Below are positions 35,577 through 45,628 of a stretch of 64,000 nt of DNA, one piece after another (the stretch's first letter is position 1; every line of letters begins with the position of its first letter). Both the position numbers and the translations under genes were made by a program. Origin of the DNA: Physcomitrium patens (taxonomy: Eukaryota > Streptophyta > Bryopsida > Funariales > Funariaceae); NCBI RefSeq assembly GCF_000002425.4, contig NC_037271.1:186001-250000 (forward strand). The letters run 5' to 3'. The notes under the pieces are model-generated. The model had not been told where the DNA came from, ran no database searches, and saw only the letters and a program-made list of their open reading frames with translations.

Positions 35577-38402
35577 GAGGGGGTTGAAACAGAACATCGC
35601 TGTTGCACCTTTATATCAAACTATCAACTTGGCAACCACAGCAGAATCTCAGACAATTAAGGTCTACGAAGGTACTAAAGAACAAGAGTTGATTTGCTGG
35701 ACCGAATTTTTCTTGCATCATAAATCCGTTTTTGCTTGAACTTATGATGATTTAAAAGGTATTTCCAGTGAAGTCTGTGAGCATCGTATTATTTTAGAGG
35801 AGAACGCTAAATCTTGGTCTGGTAGAGGTAACATCACCTTAATCCTAAATATTCCCTCATGGTGAACGAGAAATTGGACAAGCTTCTTGCGGTTGGTTTT
35901 ATTTACCTGGTACCAAATAGTGAGTGGATTTTTCCAATCGTGATGGTGCCAAAAAAGAATGGAAAAATTTGAATTTGTCAAGATTTCTGGAAACTTAATG
36001 CGGCCACCAAGAAAGATTATTTTTCATTGTCCTTCACGGATAGTATGTTGGATGCTGTAGCAAGTCATGAATATTATTTGTTCCTAGATGGATTTTTTGG
36101 CTATAATCAGGTTCAAATTGCAATGGAAGACCAGCTCAAGATGACCTTCACTACGGATTGGGGCACATTTGCTTATCGCGTGATGCCTTTTGGGTTATGT
36201 AACGCTCCAGCCATGTTTTAGAGAGTGATGACTCAGGCCTTCTAAGACTATCTCTGGTTGTTTATGGAGATCTTTTTAGATGACTTCTATGCATTCAGTA
36301 CAAAACAAGATCATTTTAATTGTCTCGGCAAATGCTTGGCTCACTGTGCTAAGTTTGGGATATCGTTGAACTCAGATAAGTGTCAATTTGGTGTTCCGTC
36401 AGGAAAATTATTGGAACATATTATCTCTAGCTGTGGTATTGCTACAGATCCAGACAAAGTGACACATATAATGAACTTGCCCAGACCAGAGACGGTCTCC
36501 GGTGTTCGAGGGTTCGTTGGCCATGTCAGTTATTATCGACAATTTATTCGTTCATTTGCAGTTATTTGTCAACCTTTAACAAACTTACTGAGGAAACCTC
36601 TCTTAGATGGAACTAGTCCCATTTGGACCATGGAGTGTACCATGGCCTTTGAAGCATTGAAGTCAAAATTAGTCTCTGCACCAATATTGGTGGCCTCTCG
36701 TTGGACCCATCCCTTTCATATGTATGTTGATGCATCCAATGTGGCTATTGGATCAGTGCTAAGTCAGAAGGATGACCATGGTCTGGATTATCCTATCTAT
36801 TACGCTAGTTGATAATTAGTGGCTACTGAATATAATTATACTACTTCTGAACGAGAAGCGTTGGGTATGATATACTTGGTTCAAAAATTTTGGCACTATT
36901 TGCTTGGATATCCATTTGTCTTTTATGTGGATCATGATGCCTTCAAATACATAATTAATAAGCCTCAATTGAGTTGACATATTGCTCGATGGGTGTTATT
37001 ACTTCAAGAATTTAATTTTACTATCAATGTACGACCATGAAAGAAACATGTCAATGCGAATCACTTGTCCCGATTGTCCAATATCATGGATAATGAGCCT
37101 ATTAATGATACACTTCCTGATGCACAATTATTTGGCATGAAAGTGATTACAACCGACTATAGTGAATTGATTCAATATTTGACATTTCAGACATTCCCAC
37201 CTACATATAGTGAGAAACTCAAGAAACGATTGATTTTAAAAAGTCCACCGTATACAATGATGGAAGATGCCTTATATAAGCAAGGTCGAGATGGAATTCT
37301 ACACTGATACATCTTTTCCAATGAAGTACAATCGATACTAGAGGGATGTCATTTGGATAGTTGTGGTGGACATTTCGCGGGAGACAGTATTGGCTCGCAA
37401 GGCTTTAATGGCCGGATATTGGTGGCCCACAATGTTTTCTAATACGCACCAATTTGTTCGTCATTGTGATCCCTGTCAATGAATTGATCGACCCATGGAT
37501 ATTTTAGCAATGCCGTTAGTACCGATCTTGGCACAAGCACCATTTGAAAAATGGAGAATTGATTTTGTTGGATCCATTGCATCAGCATCAAGACATAGAT
37601 AAAAGCAGTATATTTTAGTCACTATGGACTATGTAACCAAATAGGCGGAGGCTATTGCTACCCGCAATGATAATGTCAGTACGGTGGCCACTTTTTCTAT
37701 ACGAGAATATTATTACTCGATTTGGGTGTCCGAAGGAATTGGTTAGCGATTGTGGCACCCATTTCATAAAATGCTACCATAGCAGCCATGACAAACACAT
37801 ACGAAATCAAGCATAGGAAAAAACCATCATATCATCCTCGGGCCAATGGGCAGACGAAAAAGACCAATGTTATTCTATGTAAGATTTTAACCAAAATAAT
37901 TTTGAGCGCGAGAACAGATTGGGATACTAAATTGTTTGCGAAATTGTGGGCATATCGTACTGCATATGAAGTGACTACCAATTCCACACCATTTCAATTG
38001 GTGTATGGACAAGAAACAATATTACCAATTGAATTGGAAGTTCAAAGTTTACGCATTACGTTGGATGAACGTCTTAGAGATAAGGAATCACTCCAATATC
38101 GATTGGCAGAGTTAGACAAATTGGATGAAATATGGGCTACAGCTGTCTTCAACATGGAAGCAACTCAAAAACGGAGGAAGAGTTACTATGATAGTAAACT
38201 GCGTCCGAAGAGTTTTATGCCCAATGATTTGGTATTGTTGTATGATAGTAGGTTTAATCATTTTTCAGAAAAATTTCAAGTTTGCTGGCATGGACCATAT
38301 CGTATGATTGAAGGATTTTTCAATGAGTCTGTTCAATTGGAGGATTTCATGGATCATCGATTCAGTACCCATATTAACAGGAACCGATTATATGATACAT
38401 AA
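35577..38402 (+). pseudogene. Ty3/gypsy pol remnant (reverse transcriptase, RNase H, integrase)
   Basis: The 5' end is cut off abruptly at telomere-like repeats, so gag, protease and 5' LTR are missing. From 36027 one frame runs through RT: LDGFFGYNQVQIAMEDQLKM, VMPFGLCNAPAMF, and the catalytic box FLDDF (36270-36284). The RT thumb has GFVGHVSYYRQFIRSFA, and RNase H includes MYVDASNVAIGSVLSQ and TSEREALGMIYLVQKF. Stops at 36220, 36243, 36810, 36976 and 37305 lie in this same frame. The integrase begins after a frame change: CDPC remains of the zinc finger, with Asp in KWRIDFVGS and in LVSDCGTHF. The third catalytic residue is gone: the motif reads NGQTKKTN where Glu is usual. The C-terminal integrase tail is open to 38402. 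The element cannot be active. Confidence 0.9.
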
Positions 38403-38710
38403 AACCCGGGACGGGTTTTTAATTTTTGGAGGAAGTCACGTTGTACGTACTTAGGATAGACCTAATTAAGTGCATTAGGATGTAGGGACGGCTGAAAGGA
38501 TAGTTAGTAATTACTAATGTGTCAGATAGGACGGCGGTGAGAAACGGATAGTAGGGGTAACATGTCGTCGTTATCACCACTAGGGAAAAGAATAGGAGTG
38601 GGGCACCCATGTACGATCATTCTCAAGTGTCGCATTCTCTTATTGTTTCTTTTTGGTGTTACAATTTCAGGTGTTTCGGAGTACTGGAGCATAGTGTTGA
38701 TGGTTAAAGC
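38403..38710. other. Spacer between pol and the extra ORF
   Basis: Starts ACCCGGGACGGGTTTTTAAT just after the pol stop, with a matching sequence at about 41354 in the deleted second copy. It probably belongs to the retroelement. Confidence 0.5.
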
Positions 38711-39911
38711 TTGAAACAGTGTGCGTCATGGTTGCGCTTCGTGATGAGGCGTCTAGAGTTGTATCGACACAATACGTATATATCAAGACGATTGATATTT
38801 GCAACAGTAGGGACGTTTGAAGGGATGGTGTTCAATTGGGCAGCTTATGTAGCAACTCATATTCATGCGAAAATGGGAGCCAAGCACAAAATAGGGAAGT
38901 TTTACAGCATTGCTATGTTCCAATTATGTGTATGCTATGATCACGTACACATTGCAGCAAACATCGCTAGTAGAGGGAAGTCCTGAACCAGTGCTAGTGC
39001 CTCCGCAACGAGAACGGAATTCGTTGGCACAAAATGTCAATACAACGGAGGTAATATATGAAATTGGAGAATCAAGTCGTCTAGTGGCACCGAAAATGGA
39101 TTTGATTCATTTGGTGGTAGAGGAGGAGAATGAAGTTCCGATATTGTTAGATATCAATTAGTTAGCATTTCTACAAGGTCGGCTACCGGAAGACGTATAT
39201 CTTAAAAATACTCTATTGAAGTACATTTTGCAAATACATTGTATGGTATGAGCATTGGATGTAGAGGGCAGTGGTAAACAGGAATTAGAGGCAAGCAAAA
39301 AGGTGACATCAGAGTAGACTCGAAGAATTGAAGAACAAGAACGGATCATCTAAGTGAATGCAAAATCCAAGTTGCTATTGGAGCAAAAAGTTGAAGAACA
39401 ACAAGAAGCTTGGGACAAAAAAAGAAAATGCATGGTGGAGACCCACAGGCAAGAACTATTTCGGGCTCGTAGTCATTCAATTTTGAAATTGGAAAAAGCA
39501 AAGGGTCAGTTAGTAATAGAATGAGAAAAGGCCGAGTTATTGGCGCAAGAGAAATTGGTATTGAGTGACCAATACAGATGTGAAACGGAGCGGTTAAGGG
39601 CTGAAATTGAGGCCTTGAACGCCAAGGTGACAAGATTGGTAGAGGATTTAGTCAATATTGCTCAAGCACAAGTATCGACGTTATCAGTTTCTGAAGTTCT
39701 AAAAGAGAGGAGTCACTTTCAGTGCCAATTGGAATTGAGAGATGTCCAGATCCTGAAATTGGAAGCTCAAGTCTGTGAATTGGGCGAGTACAATGAAGAC
39801 CTTTCAGCTCAGTTGAGGCAGGAGCCGATGGAAGGATTAGAGGAAGACGAAGATTTGCAGTTGGAACCGGAATCGATGGAACCAATAATAGATACTATGG
39901 CAATTGATTAA
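38711..39911 (+). pseudogene. Extra coiled-coil ORF downstream of gypsy pol
   Basis: Downstream of pol on the same strand, a trace of about 400 codons runs in pieces: 38711-38986, 38910-39161, then the frame ending 39911. The N-terminal part reads FNWAAYVATHIHAKMGAKHK. The middle has a Pro/Glu-rich linker (EPVLVPPQRER). The C-terminal half is a long charged coiled coil (EKLVLSDQYRCETERLRAEI, then LELRDVQILKLEAQVCELGE) and ends in an acidic tail (LEEDEDLQLEPESMEP). A homologous coiled coil occurs at 58.5-58.95 kb and the last codons recur at 41.4 kb, each beside gypsy material, so this is an element gene rather than host sequence. Some plant Ty3/gypsy lineages carry extra ORFs; this one matches nothing I can name. 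It is interrupted by stops and at least one frameshift. Confidence 0.7.
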
Positions 39912-40870
39912 TTAGATAGGCCAGAGGGATTGTAATTTTTATGGAGATTTGTTAGATAATTTTTAGATAGGTATCAATTGAATATTTGCGAGGACGTTGT
40001 ACAGATAGGAGTGGGGCTATGTAGAATAGATATTAATTAATTTTTGAAAGATATTGGTAAAATATATTAACAGTCTATGTAATAGGAAATTCAAGAGGAT
40101 GGATGAGTGATTTAATTCTTAAAAATGGTTAATTATAAAATTACGATTAGAATCTGGAGAATCATGAGAAAGTATATAGCAATTGTAGAAATTAATTAAG
40201 GGCCAAACTATGATAGTCATGAGCTGAGGGCCATCGCTGTGATAGTTGTGAGCTGGGATAAGCTTGGTGCTACCTCTTTTATTTTGTTTGTTATTTTCTT
40301 TGAATAAGAGGATTGAAAGTTTCTGAATATTGTGAAGTGAATTATGGAATGGAAATGTGATTAGTATTATTTGAGGAGAAGAAAGATTGAATGATGAAAT
40401 CTGATTGTAGTTCAGCAAAGAGAATGAGTCTATGTTTGTATGAAACACCGTAATGTGAATGGCAGTTCCGTGTGAAGAATTCCAGTGATTGGAATGAGGG
40501 TAATTATGTGCTGAAAGCTGTGAAGGCATAGCATTACAGTTGGAGATTATGAGGGTGAATATATTGGTAGAAATAGCAATCATTGGTATGACAGAATTAC
40601 TATAAAGAAGAGACCGATAAGGTGAAGGAAGAGATTATAGTTTCTTTGTGTGTTCAGATATTAGAAATAGAGATGATACATTCAAGAAGTAATTGATTGT
40701 GTGATCCTAACGTGAACGCTTAAGCAACTAGTCATTCTTCATGTTCGAATCCCCCTATATGGGTTTATTCCCATTAGATTAATTTGGAATAAGTAAAACA
40801 AAATAAAACAAATAAATTGACTTATGCATGGACGTAACGATAATAAACTCATCTATTTTAGTGTGGAGCG
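39912..40870. other. 3' region of the gypsy element, possible LTR remnant
   Basis: No ORF. 40300-40620 resembles 41575-41940 by eye (shared GTTTTCTGAAT-like, TCCAGTGATTGGAAT and GAGATTATG-like blocks), so both are probably 3' UTR or LTR sequence of the same family. At 40735-40760 GTTCGAATCCCCC resembles a tRNA B box, but no full tRNA folds from it. Confidence 0.4.
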
Positions 40871-41214
40871 AGATTATTTGAAGCAATAGTCTGAAATTCT
40901 CAATGTTTGGATGATATTTGCTAAAATTACGTCTGATCAACGTCTTGGCGATGAGGACTCCTTCTAATATTAGTTACTAAAATTGAGAAAATTAGATGAA
41001 ATTAGGGCTATGGCTCTCCTGACCATAGGAGCTACACAACATCAATGTAAGAGTTATTATGGTAGTAAATCACGTCTCAAATCATTTCTGACTAGCAATG
41101 TAGTGCTTTTTTTATGATAGCTAATTTCACAATCATTTTTTTTGGGCGCTGAGAGGGGGGGGGGGAGGAGGAGATGTTAAGTCCAACAGCATGGACCATA
41201 TCGTGTAGTAGGAG

Positions 41215-41246
<32 letters not shown>

Positions 41247-41940
41247 CTTTCTTTTCTTTTCTTTTTTAATGAATCCATTCAATTGGAATATTTTATGGAT
41301 ACCCAATTTTCTACATGTATCAATGAAAATCGATTACGACTTTATTATACGTGAACCCGGGATGGGTTTCAAAAATTGGGAGGAAGAAGGCTTACCATGT
41401 AATCTTAAATCCTAAACTCTTATTAGTAGAACCAGAATCCATAGAACCATCCGCGGACAATGTTGGAATTGATTAGTCCAGTGAGCCCAGATAGTGGAAA
41501 ATTTTTGCGAGGGTTCATTGAAGAAGTTTTATTTTACCGATTTCGTGTTTCTTTGTTTTCTTCGAAGAAGAAGAAGAACCATGGATAGTTTTCTGAATGA
41601 TGTGAAGTGGAATTCTGGAATGAAAAAAGAGATTTGATGTTGTCAAAAGAAGTATTTGAATTTATTTGTAGGATGAATACTTATGTGGAAGTGGACGATG
41701 GGAAGTAATTATGAAGAATGATAATGAATGAGAGAATTATGATGCATTGAATATTGGGATTCGAAGAAGAGACTATGGAGTTTGAATTTGTGTGAAGAAG
41801 TATAGGAAGAATGATAGTTGGATGTGAAGGGTTCCAGTGATTGGATTATGGAGTGATTGTATGCTGTCTTTTGAGATGGTGTGGTATTACTTGAGATTGT
41901 TGTCATACGTTTGGAAAAGAGGAGAGACAGTGAAACCATG
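40871..41940 (+). mobile_element. Second, internally deleted gypsy copy
   Basis: 40925-41350 is a diverged copy of the end of integrase (DERLGDEDS, KLRKLDEIRAM, ATQHQCKSYYGS) corresponding to 38070-38400, and is followed by the same GTGAACCCGGGATGGGTTT junction. At about 41410-41480 the text jumps to the last codons of the extra ORF (compare 39850-39911), so nearly all of that ORF has been lost. Poly-T (41218-41246) and LTR-like sequence follow. Confidence 0.7.
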
Positions 41941-42372
41941 AAATAGGATCATCGATTGTGATATTTTATTGGTTGAAAGAGTACACTGTTACGGAGCATA
42001 ACAAGGTGAGATTAGGTAAGATATGACTAAAACCTCATGACAAAATATCAAAATGAGAGAATATGATTTTATATTCCTAATGATAGCTAAAATAAAAAGA
42101 ATGGTTTTGGATGAGTATTTCTAGAACTCAAGATGTCCTTGGCCTCAATTTGTATACTAAAACTGAAGTGGAAGTAATCTAAAGACCAAAGTAAAAGTGA
42201 TTCATTTTTAGAAGTTTATGAGAATTCTAATTGTAGTGATAACTCTTCATTAGGCCCATCTGCTGATGGTTGGTATGGAGAAGTAGATTGGATAACTTCT
42301 TTATAGGGAAACACAATTTTTTGAATGTACTTCACTTTTTTTTGTGTTTTTTTTTCTCACTTCTTTGCAAAG
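41941..42372. other. Spacer ending in a polypyrimidine tract
   Basis: No ORF with coding character. 42333-42372 is strongly T/C-rich and ends CTTTGCAAAG, a plausible acceptor for the ORF that follows. Confidence 0.35.
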
Positions 42373-42399
42373 TGAACCTACTGAAGCACGACTTCGTAG

Positions 42400-43593
42400 C
42401 CAAATCCCTTGGTCACTGTTATGGCTATCAAAATGGATGTCATTTATGGTACTTGTGATCTTGTCAGGTCTCGACCTAGTTTAGCCGTCAAATCTATTAC
42501 CGCTTGTCTATCTGATGTAGGTGTGGATGCTATGTGCTTCATGTTAAATGTACATGATTTATCAAGTTTATTTGGAGAAATTATCCATCTAGTCAAACGT
42601 AGAATCCACGTGAGGGATTTAGAGTATTTTCAAACTTGGTTGCACGTGATTTTTGACCCCGTACTTGTGAAGGTGAATATCAGCGACATAGCTAAAGAAA
42701 GAAAGTTTCACAAGTATGCCATTTTTCGAGAGCTACGGAGGAACCATCGATTGGTACTAACTCTCAGCAATAGCAGCATGGTTCTTTTCAAAAGCCAAGT
42801 GAATGTCCCCATTCGAGCTATAGTAGATGCGCTCCATGCTTGTGGTCATGTAGAGTGCCGAGTCGGATTCTCTGGAATGAAGTGGGCCTTCCTAAAGGCC
42901 CAGCCTAAAATTGACTTATTTGTGGAGTATCACATGATCCTTCATGGCACAACAACTGTGGTTACAAGGAACTAGTTCAACATTGGGATCGTGGTGCCAA
43001 CAAGAACGGTACATATCTTTGGCTTTGATAAAAGTCAATTCCGCCCCCATCGAAGGTTTAGGAAGGCAGACATGTACAAAATGTTCAACACCAAAAAGCT
43101 TGGTTCTCTAGAATTTGGCATCCATAGATGTGAAAGGATCTGAAAAATCAAGATCTACTAAGAGTTGTGCTACGAGGTAGTTACTGCAATATCAAAGGAC
43201 AACTTGGATGATGTACCGCAGACAATGCGAACAATGCATACTTGGATGGAACAAGTTGTAAACTTATCACGAGCTTGAGAACAATATAATGGCAATGACC
43301 TCAAGGAGCACCTTTTGGGTACTAGGATTGAAATCACAGTCCTTGGTGTGCACACGATTGGTGACGCCTATCGCATTTACCTCACCTTAGATGTTTTACA
43401 TTTGGGGGGCATCGAAAAGATGTTAGGGGGAACCTTTTTGGTCCGACACATTTCTATCGATGAGGTTTTTGGAAGCTTAAGGTCGAAGATCCAACAGCTA
43501 TAAGGATTGGTGCGTTGGTGGCAGCCGTTTCTTCATCAATAAGTACGGATAGAATTGGAGGCGGTATGTAAAAGCTAGGCCTTAGGACTCATG
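42400..43593 (+). pseudogene. Decayed ORF of unknown function (~395 codons)
   Basis: One frame runs without any frameshift from about 42400 (after CTTCGTAG) to about 43593, interrupted by in-frame stops near 42973, 43141, 43159, 43276 and 43501. Text includes KMDVIYGTCDLVRSRPSLAV, SDVGVDAMCFMLNVHDLSSL, RELRRNHRLVLTLSNSSMVL, GHVECRVGFSGMKWAFLKAQ and LGTRIEITVLGVHTIGDAY. It is ordinary, soluble-protein-like sequence. I recognise no family. It lies upstream of the telobox Myb pseudogene on the same strand, separated by about 2 kb that includes a solo LTR, so both could come from one gene later split by insertions; that is speculative. Confidence 0.6.
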
Positions 43594-43777
43594 TGCAAGG
43601 GAATACATCTAAGGATTCATTCAAATCAATGACTATAAGAATGAATTGGAGTTTTAATGTTCAAGATCAGGGATTCCTAAACACTAAATACTAGTGAACT
43701 TGGAATTCCACTAGTCTTGTAGATTTTTAAAATAAAACTTTACAGACTACAATATTATACAAAAATATACTTTTACT

Positions 43778-43816
<39 letters not shown>

Positions 43817-44454
43817 ATAACATACAATGTGATTGCTTGAACAACTACAGGAGATTGTTGTATTTGCAGGTCCAGCACTTGATATTTGGTTATCTGGGCC
43901 TCTCATGAGTTCAATTGATACTTGTGTTGTTGGGACAGCATCGCCTTGGAACTTATTGCCCTCCAAAGTATTAAAGATTGAGTGAGAGAATATAGTTAGA
44001 AGCTTCGTTCACCAATCATTCTCTTGTTTCTTTTTTCCTCTGACGGCAACAATAACTACTATTGCTTTTTCATTTTCTTGTTTTTTGTCACACAAGACTG
44101 GAAACTTTTTTGTGCAATCAAGCCTGCTACATCTTCATGTTTGTTTCTATGGCCACTTCCAATCTTGATTGACGGGCTATTGACCGTGGGATCTCTCTCC
44201 GACTTTCTCCATCTTTCTGTGTGTGTGCATGTATGTGTGTGTGTGTGTATGTGTGCATGCATGTGCATGTGTGCGATGCTCACTCCACCAACAGATGCAT
44301 GCAAGGCTATTCAACCTGGAATCTCTCTCCCACTTTTTCCGTCTTTCTGTGTGTGTGAATGCGTGTGTGTGAGACTAAAGTAACCTTTTTGGACTACTCT
44401 ACCTTGAACTTAAACTTTAGTTATAATACTTATTCATGTCCAAGACATCTATTA

Positions 44455-44490
<36 letters not shown>

Positions 44491-44643
44491 TTTACAGTCC
44501 AACTTTATCCTGGACTTTAATTATAACTTTTGGTCATGTCCACGAGACCTACTATAAAAGCTTATTCTTAATAATAATATAGTTTTGCCTCGTGCTGAAC
44601 TTTAGTTATAACTCTTAGTTATGTTCATGACTTTTGGTTATGT
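43594..44643. other. Spacer with poly-T and TG-rich tracts
   Basis: Poly-T at 43781-43815 and 44459-44488. TG-rich stretches lie at 44219-44270 and 44347-44373. Three imperfect copies of an ACTTTAGTTATAA...CATGTCCA block lie at 44410-44440, 44515-44545 and 44600-44648. No gene is supported. Confidence 0.5.
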
Positions 44644-44677
44644 CCATGTGTTAGGGACATAGTCCTTAGACCTTTCT

Positions 44678-44830
44678 AGAGACAAGTTTCTAGAACCTTC
44701 TAGAAAGAAGTCTCTAGAAACTCCCAAAAGATTCCTTGAATATTCTTCAAAGATTCCCTAAAGATTCTTTGAAGATTCTCTAAAGATTCTCTGAGAAGGC
44801 TCTAGAAGATTCTTAGAATATTCTAGTAGA
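44678..44830 (+). promoter_or_regulatory. Heat-shock element cluster in the LTR
   Basis: 44688-44705 reads TTCTAGAACCTTCTAGAA: four alternating TTC/GAA modules at 5-bp spacing, a perfect heat-shock element. Further TTC/GAA modules follow (44708-44830: TCTAGAAACTCC, AATATTCTTCAAAG, CTAGAAGATTC). From established knowledge, trimeric heat-shock factors bind such arrays, and heat-activated plant copia elements of the ONSEN type carry them in their LTRs. Function here is inferred. Confidence 0.65.
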
Positions 44831-44936
44831 TTCTAAGAAGTTACTTGAGAAGCTTCCTAGCTCTTGGGTAGTTGCTCGAGAAGCTTCATAGTTCTTGGGA
44901 AGCTTCTTGATGCGCTTCCTTAGAACCATAGGCCAG

Positions 44937-44948
44937 TAGTATATATAG
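44937..44948 (+). promoter_or_regulatory. LTR TATA box
   Basis: AGTATATATAGG lies about 240 bp after the first heat-shock element and about 160 bp before the LTR end, the layout of an LTR promoter with U3, TATA and R/U5. Confidence 0.6.
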
Positions 44949-45349
44949 GAGTCGAGGCTAAAGAGTTCTTCAGTTTCGACAACGCATCTCTTGAAGCTCT
45001 AGCTCAATTCTCTTGGCGTTGCTCTTGTACTCATCTGATAATCTAGTTCTTGTCATTTCTTCTGGAACTTTTTGTTTAGATTTCTTGTTTGTATTTTTGG
45101 TCCGTGACACCATGACACTCATTACAAAACTGGAACATCTTTTTATTTTCTTTTTTTCTTTATCTTTTTTTGGCTTTTTTCTTCATCAAAAATAGATGAT
45201 GATTTAAATTTCAATCTAAATTTGGATGGTTTGAGTGAAATTGATATATACTTTTGGATCCTAAACCTTGAAATATAATTTTTATTCTATTTTTCATCTT
45301 TGTTCTTTTCAAATATATTTTGTTTCTAAGTTTGATTTCTTTGATCTTT

Positions 45350-45440
45350 TGTATTTATTTATTTATTTATTTATTTATTTTGTTTATTTATTTGTTTGTT
45401 TGTTTGTTTGTTTGTTTGTTTGTTTGTTTGTTTTTTTTTT
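45350..45440. repeat. (ATTT)n/(GTTT)n microsatellite
   Basis: ATTT tetramers followed by about 13 GTTT tetramers and a T run. Confidence 0.9.
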
Positions 45441-45628
45441 GAGCAAAGGTTGTTGAAAAATCCAATATAATGATGAAGAGGACATCGAGGAGAGGGAAAG
45501 AACTGGGTTTTAAACTCATACATGCTTGGATATGAGAATACGTTCTGAAGCATACAGTGGGAGTGAATATTATACAAGAACTAACAAAGTTATTGCCCTT
45601 TCTTATATGTGTTCTTAGATTGAGATAA

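Larger units (their letters stand above)
44649..45109. mobile_element. Solo LTR with perfect target duplication and heat-shock elements
   Basis: The 461-bp unit starts TGTTAGGGACATAG and ends TCCGTGACA (TG...CA, with TGT/ACA inverted ends). It is flanked by identical 5-bp target duplications, CCATG at 44644-44648 and at 45110-45114. No internal retroelement sequence lies on either side, so it is a solo LTR left by recombination. The length and ends suit a Ty1/copia LTR, but the superfamily cannot be proven without the internal part. A cluster of TTC and GAA triplets in U3 and a TATA box are described separately. Confidence 0.85.

Noticed and set aside
40690-40770. Possible tRNA or SINE (GTTCGAATCCCCC B-box-like motif)
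   Set aside because: No matching A box, anticodon arm or acceptor stem could be paired by eye, and there is no second copy in the window.
44024-44383. 119-codon plus frame with Cys/Val repeats
   Set aside because: The repeated Cys/Val/Met text is a translation of TG-rich microsatellites.
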